The notes under the pieces were generated by a model. That model did no database searches. It was not told where the DNA came from and worked only from the letters and a program-made list of their open reading frames with translations. From assembly GCA_007858575.1 (NCBI GenBank), contig CP042279.1:248001-312000 (forward strand): a DNA stretch of 64,000 bases, in the 5' to 3' direction. Positions 1 to 11,412 of this stretch are shown one piece after another; the first letter of the stretch is position 1, and every line of letters starts with the position of its first letter. The translations under genes and the position numbers were made by a program. The stretch is from Streptomyces sp. WAC08241. Lineage in GTDB: Bacteria > Actinomycetota > Actinomycetes > Streptomycetales > Streptomycetaceae.

Positions 1-924
1 AGCACGGCGTCGCCGTCCACCTCTGGCCGTCCAGGCCGCCGACGGCGACTACAACCAGTCCGAGGACCTCGTCGCCGAGGCCGACGAGCGGCGGGTCCTC
101 GACCGGACCTGGATCACCCGCGCCGTCCGCGCCAAGGAGCTCAACGGGCTCTGCGCGCCCCCGCCCGCCCCGCGCCCCGAGATCGCCGCCATCCTCTCCG
201 CGCCGCTGCCCGAGGCCGCCCTCGCCGCCTCCGCCGAACGGGCTGCGGAGGCCGCCGCGGCGGCGGCCGTACGGAACGGGAGCACGGCTCCGGCCGGGAC
301 GAACGGCTCCTCCGGCCCTCCGACGACGGCCACGAGCACGCCCACGACCGCGCCGGGGAGAACGGCCGCGCCCCGGCCCAGGGCCGGGGCGTCCCCACCC
401 CCAAGGACCTCGCGGGCTGCGCGCCCCCGCCGCCAACGGCTCCCACGGGATCCACGGAGCCCACGGCGCCTCCGTACCCCAGAGCGCGAGCGCGCTGCGC
501 TGGTCCTCCGACCGGGGCTGGGTCGAGCGCCCCGCCCCCTCGGCGAACCGCCCGAGACCGCCTCCCTGCCCACCCTCGCCGCGCTCACCAGCGCCGAGCA
601 GCGCTGGGCCGACCGCGAGGAGGACATCACCACCGTCGGCGGCGACCCCTTCGAGGTCGGGCAGGTGTTCGCCCGCCGCTGGATGGAACGCCTCCCGGAG
701 CAGAGCCACGTCCAGAAGCTCTCGACCCTCTACCCCGCATCCCGCACCGCATCGACGGCGAACTCCTCCGCTACGCCGCCCGCTTCGGCCTCCTCGCCCA
801 CAAGGACGACCAGATCGACGAGCACGACCGGTACGCGATCCGGGCCGGTTTCTGGCGCGAGATCGACGTCCGCGCCGCCGCCGAACACGCCCCCGCGCCC
901 GGAGCGGGCCCGGCGACCCCGTAG
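1..924 (+). CDS. NYN-domain protein, C-terminal part (5' truncated, frameshifted)
   Basis: The window opens inside this gene. The first residues (GVAVHLW, then a QAADGDYNQSEDL stretch) resemble the end of the PIN-like NYN nuclease fold of actinobacterial NYN proteins. After a low-complexity Ala/Gly/Pro linker comes a conserved tail: VGQVFARRWMERLP, then HRIDGELLRYAARFGLL and AIRAGFWREIDVRA, matching the usual C-terminal helical domain of these proteins. The reading frame changes at least three times (near 28, inside the linker, and near 740), which I attribute to missing bases. The last frame stops at 922-924, eleven bases before the next gene. NYN proteins are putative RNA-processing nucleases; the N-terminal catalytic part is outside the window. 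The assignment rests on recalled family similarity. Confidence 0.6.
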   Translation, partial: STASPSTSGRPGRRRRLQPVRGPRRRGRRAAGPRPDLDHPRRPRQGAQRALRAPARPAPRDRRHPLRAAARGRPRRLRRTGCGGRRGGGRTEREHGSGRDERLLRPSDDGHEHAHDRAGENGRAPAQGRGVPTPKDLAGCAPPPPTAPTGSTEPTAPPYPRARARCAGPPTGAGSSAPPPRRTARDRLPAHPRRAHQRRAALGRPRGGHHHRRRRPLRGRAGVRPPLDGTPPGAEPRPEALDPLPRIPHRIDGELLRYAARFGLLAHKDDQIDEHDRYAIRAGFWREIDVRAAAEHAPAPGAGPATP

Positions 925-935
925 GCTCTTCCCCC

Positions 936-1922
936 GTGAGTACGGTGTGCGCGGTGCGGGATCTGGTCAAGACGTACCCCGCCACGCGCGGCAGGCGCGG
1001 TGCGCCGGCGACCCCCGAGGTGCGGGCCACCGACGGGATCAGCCTCGACGTGCGCGGCGGGGAGATCTTCGGGCTGCTCGGCCCCAACGGAGCGGGCAAG
1101 TCCACCCTCGTCCGCCAGGTCACCGGGCTCATGCGGCCCGACTCCGGCTCCGTCGAGCTCCTCGGCCACGACCTGGTCCGCCACCCCGAGCGGGCCTCCC
1201 GGCTCCTCGCCCACCTCGGCCAGGAGTCCACCGCCCTCGACGAGCTGACCGTCTCCCTCGCCGCCGTGACCACCGGCCGGCTGCGCGGCCTCACCGCCCG
1301 CGACGCGCGCGCCGAGGGCGACGCCGTCCTGGAGGAACTGGGCCTCACCGCGCTCGCCTCCCGGCCCCTCAAGAAGCTCTCCGGCGGACAGCGGCGCCTC
1401 GCCTGCGTCGCCGCCGCCCTCGTCGGCCGGCGGCCCGTCCTCGTCCTCGACGAGCCCACCACCGGCATGGACCCGGTCGCCCGCCGCGCCGTCTGGGCCG
1501 CCGTCGACCGGCGGCGCGCCGAACACGGCACCACCGTGCTGCTCGTCACCCACAACGTCATCGAGGCCGAGACCGTCCTCGACCGGGTCGCCGTCTCGAA
1601 CACGGCCGGGTCATCGCCTGCGACACCCCGGCCGGGCTCAAGGAGCGCGTCGCGGGCGAGGTCCGCGTCGAGCTGGTGTGGCGCGAGACCGCCCCTCCAC
1701 CTGCCCGAGGTCGCCGCCCTGCGCGGCCTCGCCCAGGAGACCGGCCGGCGCTGGGTCCTGCGGCTCGCCCCCGACGCGGCCCGCGCGGCCGTCGCCACCG
1801 TCACCGGCGGCGCCGCCTTCGCCGCCCTGGACGACTTCACCCTGGCCACGCCCAGCCTGGAGGACGTCTACCTCGCCCTCGGCGGCGCCACGGAGGGCAC
1901 GGAGGGGCTGGTGAAGGCGTGA
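936..1922 (+). CDS. ABC transporter ATP-binding protein
   Basis: This is the nucleotide-binding subunit of an ABC exporter, about 328 residues. It shows a Walker A motif (GPNGAGKST, near residue 50), an LSGGQ signature, a Walker B followed by the D-loop (VLVLDEPTTGMDP) and a switch histidine (VTHN). The GTG at 936 follows the preceding stop closely. Two indels near 1595 and 1690 (a lost C in a GTCCTC context, then a compensating change) garble about 30 residues between DRVAV and HLPEV; the true sequence there should continue as the usual 'DRVAVLEHGRVI' type. The C-terminal regulatory part ends in SLEDVYLALGG, as in DrrA-type multidrug or natural-product exporters. It pairs with the permease at 2326; the substrate is unknown. 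Confidence 0.85.
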   Translation: MSTVCAVRDLVKTYPATRGRRGAPATPEVRATDGISLDVRGGEIFGLLGPNGAGKSTLVRQVTGLMRPDSGSVELLGHDLVRHPERASRLLAHLGQESTALDELTVSLAAVTTGRLRGLTARDARAEGDAVLEELGLTALASRPLKKLSGGQRRLACVAAALVGRRPVLVLDEPTTGMDPVARRAVWAAVDRRRAEHGTTVLLVTHNVIEAETVLDRVAVSNTAGSSPATPRPGSRSASRARSASSWCGARPPLHLPEVAALRGLAQETGRRWVLRLAPDAARAAVATVTGGAAFAALDDFTLATPSLEDVYLALGGATEGTEGLVKA

Positions 1923-2325
1923 CCACCACGACACCCGGCTCCGCCGGGGCCGCCGGAACCTCCGGCTCCGTCACGCTTTCCGGCGCCGCCGGGCGCCCGT
2001 GCTTCCCGGCCCTGCCACGCTTTCCTGCCCGGACGCGGCACCCGCCTCCGCCGGGGCCGCCGGGCTCTTCGGCTCCGCCCCGCTTCCCGGCTCCGTCGAG
2101 GCACCCGCCTCCGCCGGACCCTCCGGCGCGCGCGGCCTCTCCGGCGCGGTACGCCGCTCCGGTGCCTCCGGTGCCTCCGGTGCCTCCGGTGCCTCCGGTG
2201 CCGACCGGCCCCCGGCGCCCGGGGCGCCGCCCGCGCCCCCGGGGGCGGCCCCCGTACGCGCCCCTCCCCACCCCCGGAGGGCACCGCGTTCCGTACCCGC
2301 ACGTGACCGTCAGGAGCTGTTCGCA
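1923..2325 (+). repeat. Low-complexity repeat region between ATPase and permease genes
   Basis: This 403-base gap is built from Gly/Ala/Ser/Pro-coding low-complexity DNA with recurring CTCCGCCGG elements. Longer blocks around ACGCTTTCC recur near 1971 and 2017, and 4.7 copies of a 9-bp unit (GGTGCCTCC) lie at 2161-2202. A GTG at 1919 overlaps the ATPase stop (GTGA) and could start an Ala/Pro-rich extension of the permease, but only if a frame change occurs in this stretch. I prefer the downstream start at 2326, which has a clear ribosome-binding site. Confidence 0.5.
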
Positions 2326-3153
2326 GTGAGCACCGTGCCCGCCGAGGCCCTGCCGACCCGCGCGCCGGACGTCCGGTCGTACGACGACGGGGCCACCGCC
2401 GCGCCCCTCGCCCCGAGCGCCCGGCTGCTGCCGTCCCTGGCCGCCGTCTACCGCGCCCAGCTCTCCCGCGCCCGCGTCGCCCGCATCCCGCTGCTCTTCG
2501 TCGCCACCTTCCAGTCCATCGGGATCATGGTCCTGATGCGCGGGGTCGTCGACGGCGGCTCCGAGGCGCGCGCCGTCGTGGCCGGCTCCACCGTCCTCGT
2601 CGTCGCCTTCGTCGCGCTCAACCTGCTCGCCCAGTACTTCGGACAGTTGCGGGCCACCGGCGGCCTCGACCACTACGCCACCCTGCCGGTGCCGCCCGCC
2701 GCCGTCGTGCTCGGCGCGGCCGGGGCGTACGCCTCCTTCACCGTCCCCGGCACCGCCTTCACCGCCGTCGCGGGCTCCCTGCTCTTCGGCCTGCCGCTCA
2801 CCCACCTGTGGATCCTGGTCGCCGTCGTCCCGCTCTCCGGCGCCGCCCTCGCGGGGCTCGGCGCGGCCCTCGGGCTCCTCGCGCCCCGACAGGAACTGGC
2901 CACCCTCCTGGGCCAGCTCGGCATGTCGGCGGCGCTGCTCCTCGGCGTGCTCCCGGCGGAGCGGCTCCCCGGGCCCATCGACTGGGCGCGGGACCTGCTG
3001 CCGTCGACGTACGGCGTGGAGGCCCTGGCCCACGCCTTCGACCCGCGCCCCGACTGGGCGGCCGTCGCCCTGGACCTCGCCGTCTGCGGCGCGGTCGGCG
3101 TCCTCTCGCTCGCCGTCGCCACCCGGGCGTACCGCAGGGCCGCCGTCCGCTGA
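2326..3153 (+). CDS. ABC transporter permease
   Basis: This is the membrane subunit partnering the ATPase at 936, about 275 residues in one undisturbed frame. After a short polar N terminus it shows about six hydrophobic segments of the ABC-2 permease type, beginning with IPLLFVATFQSIGIMVLM and ending in VCGAVGVLSLAVATRAY. The GTG at 2326 has an AGGAG at 2312-2316 with nine-base spacing, which is why I chose it over upstream in-frame starts that read through the low-complexity repeat. The pair is probably a two-component exporter. An earlier start at 1919, coupled to the ATPase stop and joined by a frame change, cannot be excluded. Confidence 0.8.
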   Translation: MSTVPAEALPTRAPDVRSYDDGATAAPLAPSARLLPSLAAVYRAQLSRARVARIPLLFVATFQSIGIMVLMRGVVDGGSEARAVVAGSTVLVVAFVALNLLAQYFGQLRATGGLDHYATLPVPPAAVVLGAAGAYASFTVPGTAFTAVAGSLLFGLPLTHLWILVAVVPLSGAALAGLGAALGLLAPRQELATLLGQLGMSAALLLGVLPAERLPGPIDWARDLLPSTYGVEALAHAFDPRPDWAAVALDLAVCGAVGVLSLAVATRAYRRAAVR

Positions 3154-3187
3154 GGCGGGCCACCGGCACACCTGGCACGATGGCGGG

Positions 3188-3797
3188 GTGACCGCACCCT
3201 GACTCCGCCTCACCAGCCGCAGCCGCACGACCCCGCCTGGCCCCCGCCGCCCCCGTCGACGTCCGGCCCGGACGGGGACCCGATCACGGCGGCCGAGGTC
3301 ATCCAGGGCGTCCTGGTGACCGCCGTCTCGGCGGTCGCGGGAGCGCTGCTCGGAGTGCTGTGGCTGAACCTGGCCCCCGCGTCCTGCTCGTCTCCGACGG
3401 CAAGGGCGTCTACCTCCAGAACTCCGAGGGGGAGTCGGCGATCGGCGCGGACGGGACGTTCGTCCTCCTCGCCCTGGCCTTCGGGGCGGTCGCCGGAGTC
3501 GTCGTCTTCCTGCTGCGCCGGCAGGGCGGGATCCCGCTGGTCTCGGCCTGGCCGCCGGCGGCGTCCTGGGCTCGCTGCTGGCATGGGGCCTCGGCACCCA
3601 CTTCGGCCCCACCTCGGACGTGGTCGCCCACGCGAAGGCGGTCGGCCCCCGCGTCGCCTTCGAGGCCCCGCTGAACTGAACCTGGGCGCCGCCGCGCTCT
3701 CGCCTGGCCGCTCGCGGCGATGATCGCGCACCTGTCCCTGACGGCCGCCTTCGGCCCGCGCGACCCCGACCCCTGGGAGCACCCGGAGGCGCTCTGA
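3188..3797 (+). CDS. DUF2567 family membrane protein (frameshifted)
   Basis: A membrane protein of about 200 residues with a proline-rich N terminus and four hydrophobic segments: VLVTAVSAVAGALLGVLW, then FVLLALAFGAVAGVVVFLL, a segment around 3540-3600, and a last one near 3690-3740. Between the first two is a short outward loop (VLLVSDGKGVYLQNSEGE) characteristic of the Streptomyces DUF2567 family. Function unknown. The frame changes at least four times (near 3200, 3370, 3545 and 3680), each consistent with a missing C, G or T. The GTG at 3188 follows a GGCGG-type sequence and the last frame ends HPEAL before TGA at 3795. It converges on the deacylase gene. Confidence 0.7.
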
Positions 3798-3810
3798 CGC
3801 ACCGGCCCCG

Positions 3811-4306
3811 TCAGGCGCGGCCGATCGGGGCCACCACCGCCGAGGTGAGCGCGGCGAGGTCCGCGGGGAGAGCTCGACCTCCAGGCCGCGCCGCCCCGCC
3901 GAGACGCAGACGGTCGCGTGGTCCGAGGCCGAGGAGTCCAGGACGGTACGGAGCCGCTTGCGCTGCCCCAGCGGGGAGATGCCGCCCCGCACGTAGCCCG
4001 TGGTGCGCTCGGCCGCCACCGGGTCGGCCATCGTGGCGCGCTTGCCGCCGACCGCCGAGGCCAGCGCCTTCAGGTCCAGTTGGCTCGCCACCGGGACCAC
4101 CGCGACCGTCAGCTCGCCGTCGACGTCCGCCACCAGCGTCTTGAACACCCGGTCGGGGAGACGCCCAGGGCCCGCGCCGCCTCCTCGCCGTACGACGGGG
4201 AGGCCGGGTCGTGCTCGTACGCGTGCACCGTGAAGGACGTGCCGGCCTCCGTCAGGGCCACCGTCGCCGGAGTGCCCCCGCCGTTCTTCTTCTGCTTCTT
4301 CGCCAC
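3811..4306 (-). CDS. ybaK: YbaK/EbsC-type aminoacyl-tRNA deacylase
   Basis: About 165 residues, matching the Cys-tRNA(Pro)/Cys-tRNA deacylase family that removes misacylated amino acids from tRNA. It begins with a lysine-rich tail (MAKKQKKNGG), followed by the family core: VFKTLVADVDGELTVAVVP, LDLKALASAVGGKRATMAD with its catalytic-type lysine, and GGISPLGQRKRLRTVLD. The GTG start at 4306 has a strong GGAGGAG upstream on the minus strand. One frame change near 4155 (VSPDRVFKTL region) separates the N-terminal 50 residues from the rest, and a second lies close to the C terminus near 3870. Both fit a lost base. Cytoplasmic, probably monocistronic. Confidence 0.85.
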
Positions 4307-4383
4307 GCGCTCCTCCTCGGTTCTTTCGCGGCCCGCTTCCTCCCCGGCCGCTTCTCCCCGCCGCCGACCGGACCCGGCCCGGC

Positions 4384-5114
4384 TCAGTTCGGGTACGTCG
4401 GGGCCTGCGTCAGGTCCACCACCGGCAGTGACGGCAGGTGCCGCAGGACCGCCGTCTCCCGGCGCAGCAGGGACAGCTCCTCGCGCAGCCGCGTCGCCGT
4501 GTCCGGGGCCTGGAGCAGCCGCTGCTTCGACGGCGTGTCGAGCACCGCCGCCGCCGCGACCAGGTACGACACCACCGACGGGTCGTCCGGCAGCTCGCTC
4601 GTGGTCAGCGAGCGCTCCCGGGCCCCCGCCAGCCGCTTCTGGTAGCTCCGGAAGGCCCGCAGCACCCCTCGGCGAGCGTGCCCGCGTCCTCGCCCGGCTC
4701 CTCCGGGACCTCCTCGACCTCGGCCGTCAGGAACGGGCCGCCGGCGTCGACCGAGAGCAGCTTCACCCGGGTCGTGCCGGTGGTCATCACCTCGAAGCTG
4801 CCGTCGGCGCGCTCCCGGATGCTCGCCGCGTCGGCGACGCAGCCCACCCGGTGGAAGGACTGGATCGGGTCGGGCCGAAACCCGCCGCCGGACCCTTCTC
4901 GGGCAGCGCCGTCGGATCCGGCATCCCGGGCGCGGTCGGCGCGACTCGCGGCCGTCGCGGATCGCGACGACGGCGAAGCGGCGCGGCTCCGACTCGTCGA
5001 TCGTGAGCAGTTCGCGCATCATGGCGCGATAACGCTCCTCGAAGACGTTCAGAGGCAGCACGAGGCCCGGGAACAGCACCGTGTTGAGCGGGAAGAGGGC
5101 AGGCGAGCGGTCAC
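4384..5114 (-). CDS. LON substrate-binding domain protein
   Basis: About 243 residues resembling the stand-alone N-terminal domain of Lon protease (PUA-like). The start region reads LFPLNTVLFPGLVLPLNVFEERYR, the usual signature, followed by RFAVVAIRDGRE, FHRVGCVADAASIRERADG and a helical C terminus ending QAPTYPN. There is no ATPase or peptidase domain, so this is the short form common in actinobacteria and other bacteria, thought to recognise or modulate substrates. The GTG at 5114 is chosen because it gives this conserved N terminus after restoring one C in a CCCCTC run near 5105. Further frame changes lie near 4940, 4880 and 4665. Confidence 0.75.
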
Positions 5115-5222
5115 AGCCGCCAGCCTAATGGCCGACGGGCCCGCCCCGTCCGGCCCGTCCACGACCGGGCGTCCACAGGGGCGTCCGGCGGGCCACCTCG
5201 AACCGCGTCCGGTCCCGCGCCG

Positions 5223-6197
5223 TCAGGAACCGGAGGAGGGGTCCTCCTCGCCCGGGCGGGGCCGGGAGCCCGGGGAGGGTCCTCCGGCGCGGCGTCCCGC
5301 GCGGACCCCCAGGGGAACGAGGTCGCGCAGGGGCCGATCCGGCCGAACTCCTCCAGCGCCTCCGTCCACCGCCCCCGCTCCATCAGCACGTGCGCGAGCA
5401 GGTTGCGGACCCCCGCCGGCCACGGGTCGCCCGCCGGGAACGCCGCCGACAGGGCTAGGCCCGGTCCGCCGCCCGGTCGAGCACGGCCGGCGGCGCGGAC
5501 CCGTCCTGCCCCGGCGGCACCCGCAGCGCCTCGTGGGCGGCGTGGACCGGCAGCGCCCGCACGAGCGAGTCCGGGGCGGCGTCGTCGGCCGCCCGCTCGG
5601 CGAAGTCGAAGGCGGCGCGGCGCGAGCCGTGCCCTGGGCGGACAGGTACTTCAGCGCCGCGACGTGGCAGCCGTAGTGGCGCGGGGAGCGGCGCACGGCC
5701 TGCTCCCAGAGCGACTCGAAGACGGCGGGCCCCGCCTGCGCCCCGCGCGCGTGGTCCAGGGCGAGCCGCCACGGCACCGGGTCGTGCGGGGCCGTCTCGG
5801 CGACCCCCGGACCAGCGGCTCGATGTCGCGCAGGAGCTCGGCCCGCGCCGGCGACCCCCACGCCCTGCGGACGGCGAGCTGCGTCGTGACGAGGAGGGCG
5901 TCCGAGTCCTCGGGCGAGCCGGAGAGCCACTGGAGCAGCCAGTCGTCCCTGTGCTGGGCGAAGGTGGCGAGCCGGGTGACGTACCGGTCGCGGTCCTCCC
6001 ACTCGGCGGCGTCCCGGGCGGTGGCGAGCAGCTTCGCCGCGGGCTCGGGGTCGCCGAGGGCGGCGGCGACCAGGGCGGGGCGAGCCGCTCGTCCGGAGCG
6101 TCGAGCAGCACGTCGTCGTCCGGCACGAGCCCGGCGGCGAGCCGCGGGCGTGCCGGGCCGAGCGGGCGGCGCCTACCAGGGCGCGAAACAAGGACAT
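5223..6197 (-). CDS. Hypothetical DUF4034-like alpha-helical protein (frameshifted)
   Basis: About 330 residues of unknown function. It begins MSLFRALVGAARSAR at 6197 and, after correcting frame changes, reads through helical segments such as LVPDDDVLLDAPDERLAP, WLLQWLSGSPEDSDALLV, VPWRLALDHARGAQAG and RHYGCHVAALKYLSAQG. The repeating helix pattern, with residues like PVPW and HYG, resembles Streptomyces proteins assigned to DUF4034 or to TPR-like families. At least five frame changes occur (near 6120, 6080, 5810, 5630 and 5450). The C-terminal end is uncertain: one frame stops at 5223, another runs to 5111 and would overlap the LON gene start. No membrane segment or signal peptide is visible. 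Confidence 0.5.
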   Translation of the reverse strand: MSLFRALVGAARSARHARGSPPGSCRTTTCCSTLRTSGSPRPGRRRPRRPRARGEAARHRPGRRRVGGPRPVRHPARHLRPAQGRLAAPVALRLARGLGRPPRHDAARRPQGVGVAGAGRAPARHRAAGPGVAETAPHDPVPWRLALDHARGAQAGPAVFESLWEQAVRRSPRHYGCHVAALKYLSAQGTARAAPPSTSPSGRPTTPPRTRSCGRCRSTPPTRRCGCRRGRTGPRRRPCSTGRRTGPSPVGGVPGGRPVAGGGPQPARARADGAGAVDGGAGGVRPDRPLRDLVPLGVRAGRRAGGPSPGSRPRPGEEDPSSGS

Positions 6198-6293
6198 GGC
6201 ATGACGTATTGTCCCCGTCACCCCTGCCGCCGCAGCCGTCCCGGCAGGTCGTGACAGCTCCCTCACCCCGCCGTGACAGCTTCCACACGCCTG

Positions 6294-6358
6294 CCGCGCC
6301 CGGCCCCACGTCCTGCCCGCGCCCGGCCCCGCGTCCTGCCCGCGCCCGGTCCGCTTCC
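6294..6358. repeat. Intergenic 23-bp direct repeats
   Basis: Nearly three head-to-tail copies of a 23-bp C-rich unit (CCGCGCCCGG followed by a CGTCCTGC tail) lie between the two minus-strand genes at 5223 and 6409: units at 6294-6316, 6317-6339 and a partial copy from 6340. No protein or hairpin explains them. They are probably slippage-generated. Confidence 0.6.
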
Positions 6359-6408
6359 TCGCCGCTCCCGCCCCCGCGTCCCGGCGCGAAGAATCCCTCC
6401 CCGCCCCC

Positions 6409-8008
6409 TCACCCCTGCTCAGCAGGCGGGTCGCGCCCGCCGCCACCGTCGTCGCGAGGATCCAGCCCAGCAGGACGAGCACCGCCGCCGCCCACTGCCA
6501 CACGCCTTCGAGGCGCCAGTAGCCGTCCTGGCCGAGGTTGATCACCGGCAGCAGCAGGTCCAGGGCGTACAGCGGGCCGTTCCACTCGGGCGCCTCGTCC
6601 GCCTTCAGCGGGACCGGCCGGTAGTGCGAGAAGGCCACCGTGCCCGCCGCCCACAGCACCGCCATCCACAGCGCCGCCCGGCCCGGCCGGTAGCCGTACG
6701 CCACCGTCCAGTCCTGGAGGTGGCCCCAGAGCTTCCCGGCGAGCGGCAGCGTCTCCCGCCGGCGCCGCTGCTTGGCGAGCAGCACCTCCCGCGCGTCCGC
6801 GTCCTCGCCGCTGTTGCGCAGCACCGTCGCGAGGCGTTCGTACGGCTCGGGGCGTACTCCGGGGTCGCCGCCGCCACCCACTCCAGGCGCAGGGCCAGCG
6901 GGAAGCGCTCGTACGGCACGAGGTTCTCGTAGACGAAGCCGCCCATCGCGAGGCCGCCGGGCCCCGGCCAACTGCTCCACAGGTCGATCAGCGTGACGAT
7001 CCTGGCGCCGTTGAGCACCACCCGCCCCTCCTCCGGGCGCTCGCCGTTGAACCGCAGCTCCGGGGTGACGATCCGGCGCAGCGACACCTCCTCCCGGCGC
7101 GCGCCGTCGAGCAGGAACCGGGCGTGCTTCAGGTCCACCGCGTCGCCGAACCGCCCGTCGTCGAGCCGCACCCCGCCGTGGAACTCGACCGGCTTGCGCA
7201 GCGTGCCCCGGGCGGGCGTCAGCCCGTACGGCGGGTGGCCGTCGAGCCGTCCGCCGTCCCCGCCGCCCCCTCGTACACCCAGGCCGCGTTCAGATAGAGC
7301 GAGCGCTCCACCGTCAACTGCGGCGCGTTGAGGCGCGCGGCGGCCCTGGGCCCCGCGCAGCACGCTGCCCCGCAGGCTGAGCGAGACCCCGACCTGGGCC
7401 CCGCGCAGGCTCAGCTCGCCGTACGTCTCGATCAGCTCGGCCTGGAGGTCCTGCGCCACCACCATCCCGTCCGCCGCGATCGCCCGTCCCCGCCGGTCCG
7501 GCCACACCTGGATCTGGTTGATCAGCAGGTCCGTGCCGATCTGGGCGTCCGTCAGGCGGATGCCCCACCGCACCCGGCAGCGGGGAGGTGCAGGTCCCTC
7601 CGTGTGCAGCCGGGCTGCCTCCAGGCGCGGCAGCGCGCACTCGACCATCCGCAGGGTGCCGAACCGGGCCTCGGGCACCACCACCTCGCCGTCGAACCGG
7701 CACCCCTGGAGCTCCACGTACGGCCCTATCGTCCCGCCCGCCAGGTCCAGGACGCCGGTGATCCTGGCCCCGCGCAGCTTCAGCGCGGCCACCCTGCCGG
7801 ACTGGGCCTCCGGCCCGAGAGCAGCAGCAGCGCCACCACCTCGGCGCGGACGCTCCGCTCCTCCCCCACTCCCGCGCCCCGAACGGGTCGTCCCGCTCCG
7901 CGACCCCTCCGTCAGGTCGCACGTCCTGCCCACCCGGAACGCCCGCCACAGGGCCCGCTCCGGACCCGTGAGGCCGTCCGGAATCCCGTCCTCGTGCGGC
8001 TCGGTCAC
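6409..8008 (-). CDS. Membrane-anchored pentapeptide-like repeat protein ('oxidoreductase' of Streptomyces annotation)
   Basis: About 533 residues. The N terminus (GLTGPERALWRAFRVG) is followed by a long right-handed beta-helix-like region with recurring segments such as LKLRGARITGVLDLAGG, VELQGCRFDGEVVVPEARF, LSLRGAQVGVSLSLRGSVL and VDLKHARFLLDG. The last 150 residues contain two hydrophobic spans, AALWMAVLWAAGTVAF and WAAAVLVLLGWILATTVAAG, placing it in the membrane with the repeat part facing the cytoplasm or surface. Homologues are often labelled membrane-associated oxidoreductase, but I see no redox motif. GTG at 8008 has GAGGGG upstream. Frame changes are near 7815, 7595, 7345, 7270, 6865 and at the very end. 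The gene is divergent from hisD. Confidence 0.6.
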
Positions 8009-8145
8009 TGCCGCCCCTCGCTTTCCACGATCCGCATCCACGATTCCGCTCTGCGGGATCCGTGGATTCGTACAGCCGTTCTTCCCGCTGTGTGACGGGC
8101 TGAACGCTAACGGTCAGGAGTGGCGACAAGACGCCAGTGTGGTGT

Positions 8146-8162
8146 GTATCAGCCAGTGATAC
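8146..8162. promoter_or_regulatory. 17-bp palindrome between divergent genes (candidate operator)
   Basis: A perfect inverted repeat, GTATCA-GCCAG-TGATAC, lies in the 193-bp region between the divergent genes starting at 8008 (minus) and 8202 (plus, hisD). It is 40 bases before the hisD start and AT-richer than its surroundings. The size and symmetry suit a dimeric regulator. No regulator is identified. Confidence 0.4.
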
Positions 8163-8201
8163 GGGCGTCCGGCGCCGTGGGGCGTCTGAGAGAATTGACC
8201 C

Positions 8202-10636
<2,435 letters not shown>

Positions 10637-10640
<4 letters not shown>

Positions 10641-11229
10641 GCCGCGTAGGCCGCGTTGAGCGCACCACCAAGGAGACCTCCGTCGTCGTCGAGATCGACC
10701 TCGACGGCACCGGGAAGGTCGACGTGTCGACCGGGGTCGGCTTCTACGACCACATGCTCGACCAGCTCGGCCGCCACGGGCTCTTCGACCTCACGGTCAA
10801 GACCGAGGGCGACCTGCACATCGACTCGCACCACACCATCGAGGACAGCGCCTCGCCCTCGGCGCCGCCTTCAAGCAGGCCCTCGGCGACAAGGTCGGCA
10901 TCTACCGCTTCGGCAACTGCACCGTCCCGCTCGACGAGTCGCTCGCCCAGGTCACCGTCGACCTCTCCGGCCGCCCGTACCTCGTGCACACCGAGCCCGA
11001 GAACATGGCGCCGATGATCGGCGCGTACGACACGACGATGACCCGGCACATCTTCGAGTCCTTCGTCGCCCAGGCCCAGATCGCGCTGCACATCCACGTC
11101 CCGTACGGGCGCAACGCCCACCACATCGTGGAGTGCCAGTTCAAGGCCCTCGCCCGCGCCCTGCGCTACGCCTCCGAGCGCGACCCGCGCGCCGCCGGCA
11201 TCCTCCCCTCCACGAAGGGCGCGCTCTAG
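10637..11229 (+). CDS. hisB: Imidazoleglycerol-phosphate dehydratase
   Basis: Monofunctional dehydratase (about 197 residues) for the imidazoleglycerol-phosphate to imidazoleacetol-phosphate step; manganese enzyme. It carries the duplicated metal-binding His motifs: [14 protein letters not shown] and [10 protein letters not shown] in the first half, and [18 protein letters not shown] plus [14 protein letters not shown] in the second. One C is missing near 10852 in a GCCCTC context (expected [14 protein letters not shown]), splitting the gene into two frames. No phosphatase domain is fused, as usual in actinobacteria. ATGA overlap with hisC upstream. Confidence 0.95.
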
Positions 11230-11231
11230 TC

Positions 11232-11396
11232 GTGAACGGCCTGTCCACCATCCTGATCGTCGTCGGGCTGTTCCTGCTCGGCGGCATCTACTCCTTCGCC
11301 AAGCAGCAGATGCCCAAGGGCGTCATCGTGCTGCTCTCGATCGGCGCCGCGATGTGCCTCGCCGCCGGCGTGCTCCGTCTGGACGTGTGGTCATGA
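11232..11396 (+). CDS. Small membrane protein in the his operon
   Basis: A 54-residue protein starting GTG two bases after the hisB stop. It has two hydrophobic segments, ILIVVGLFLLGGIYSFA and VIVLLSIGAAMCLAAGVL, joined by a short KQQMPKG turn, and ends LDVWS. It sits between hisB and hisH exactly where Streptomyces genomes carry a small conserved membrane protein. Function is unknown; the tight spacing indicates co-transcription with the his genes. Confidence 0.8.
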   Translation: MNGLSTILIVVGLFLLGGIYSFAKQQMPKGVIVLLSIGAAMCLAAGVLRLDVWS

Positions 11397-11412
11397 GCGC
11401 CCCGGAAGCCCC

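Noticed and set aside
665..2329. A long open plus-strand frame across the ABC ATPase
   Set aside because: It is rich in Arg/Pro/Gly without motifs, and overlaps the ATPase whose Walker motifs are in another frame.
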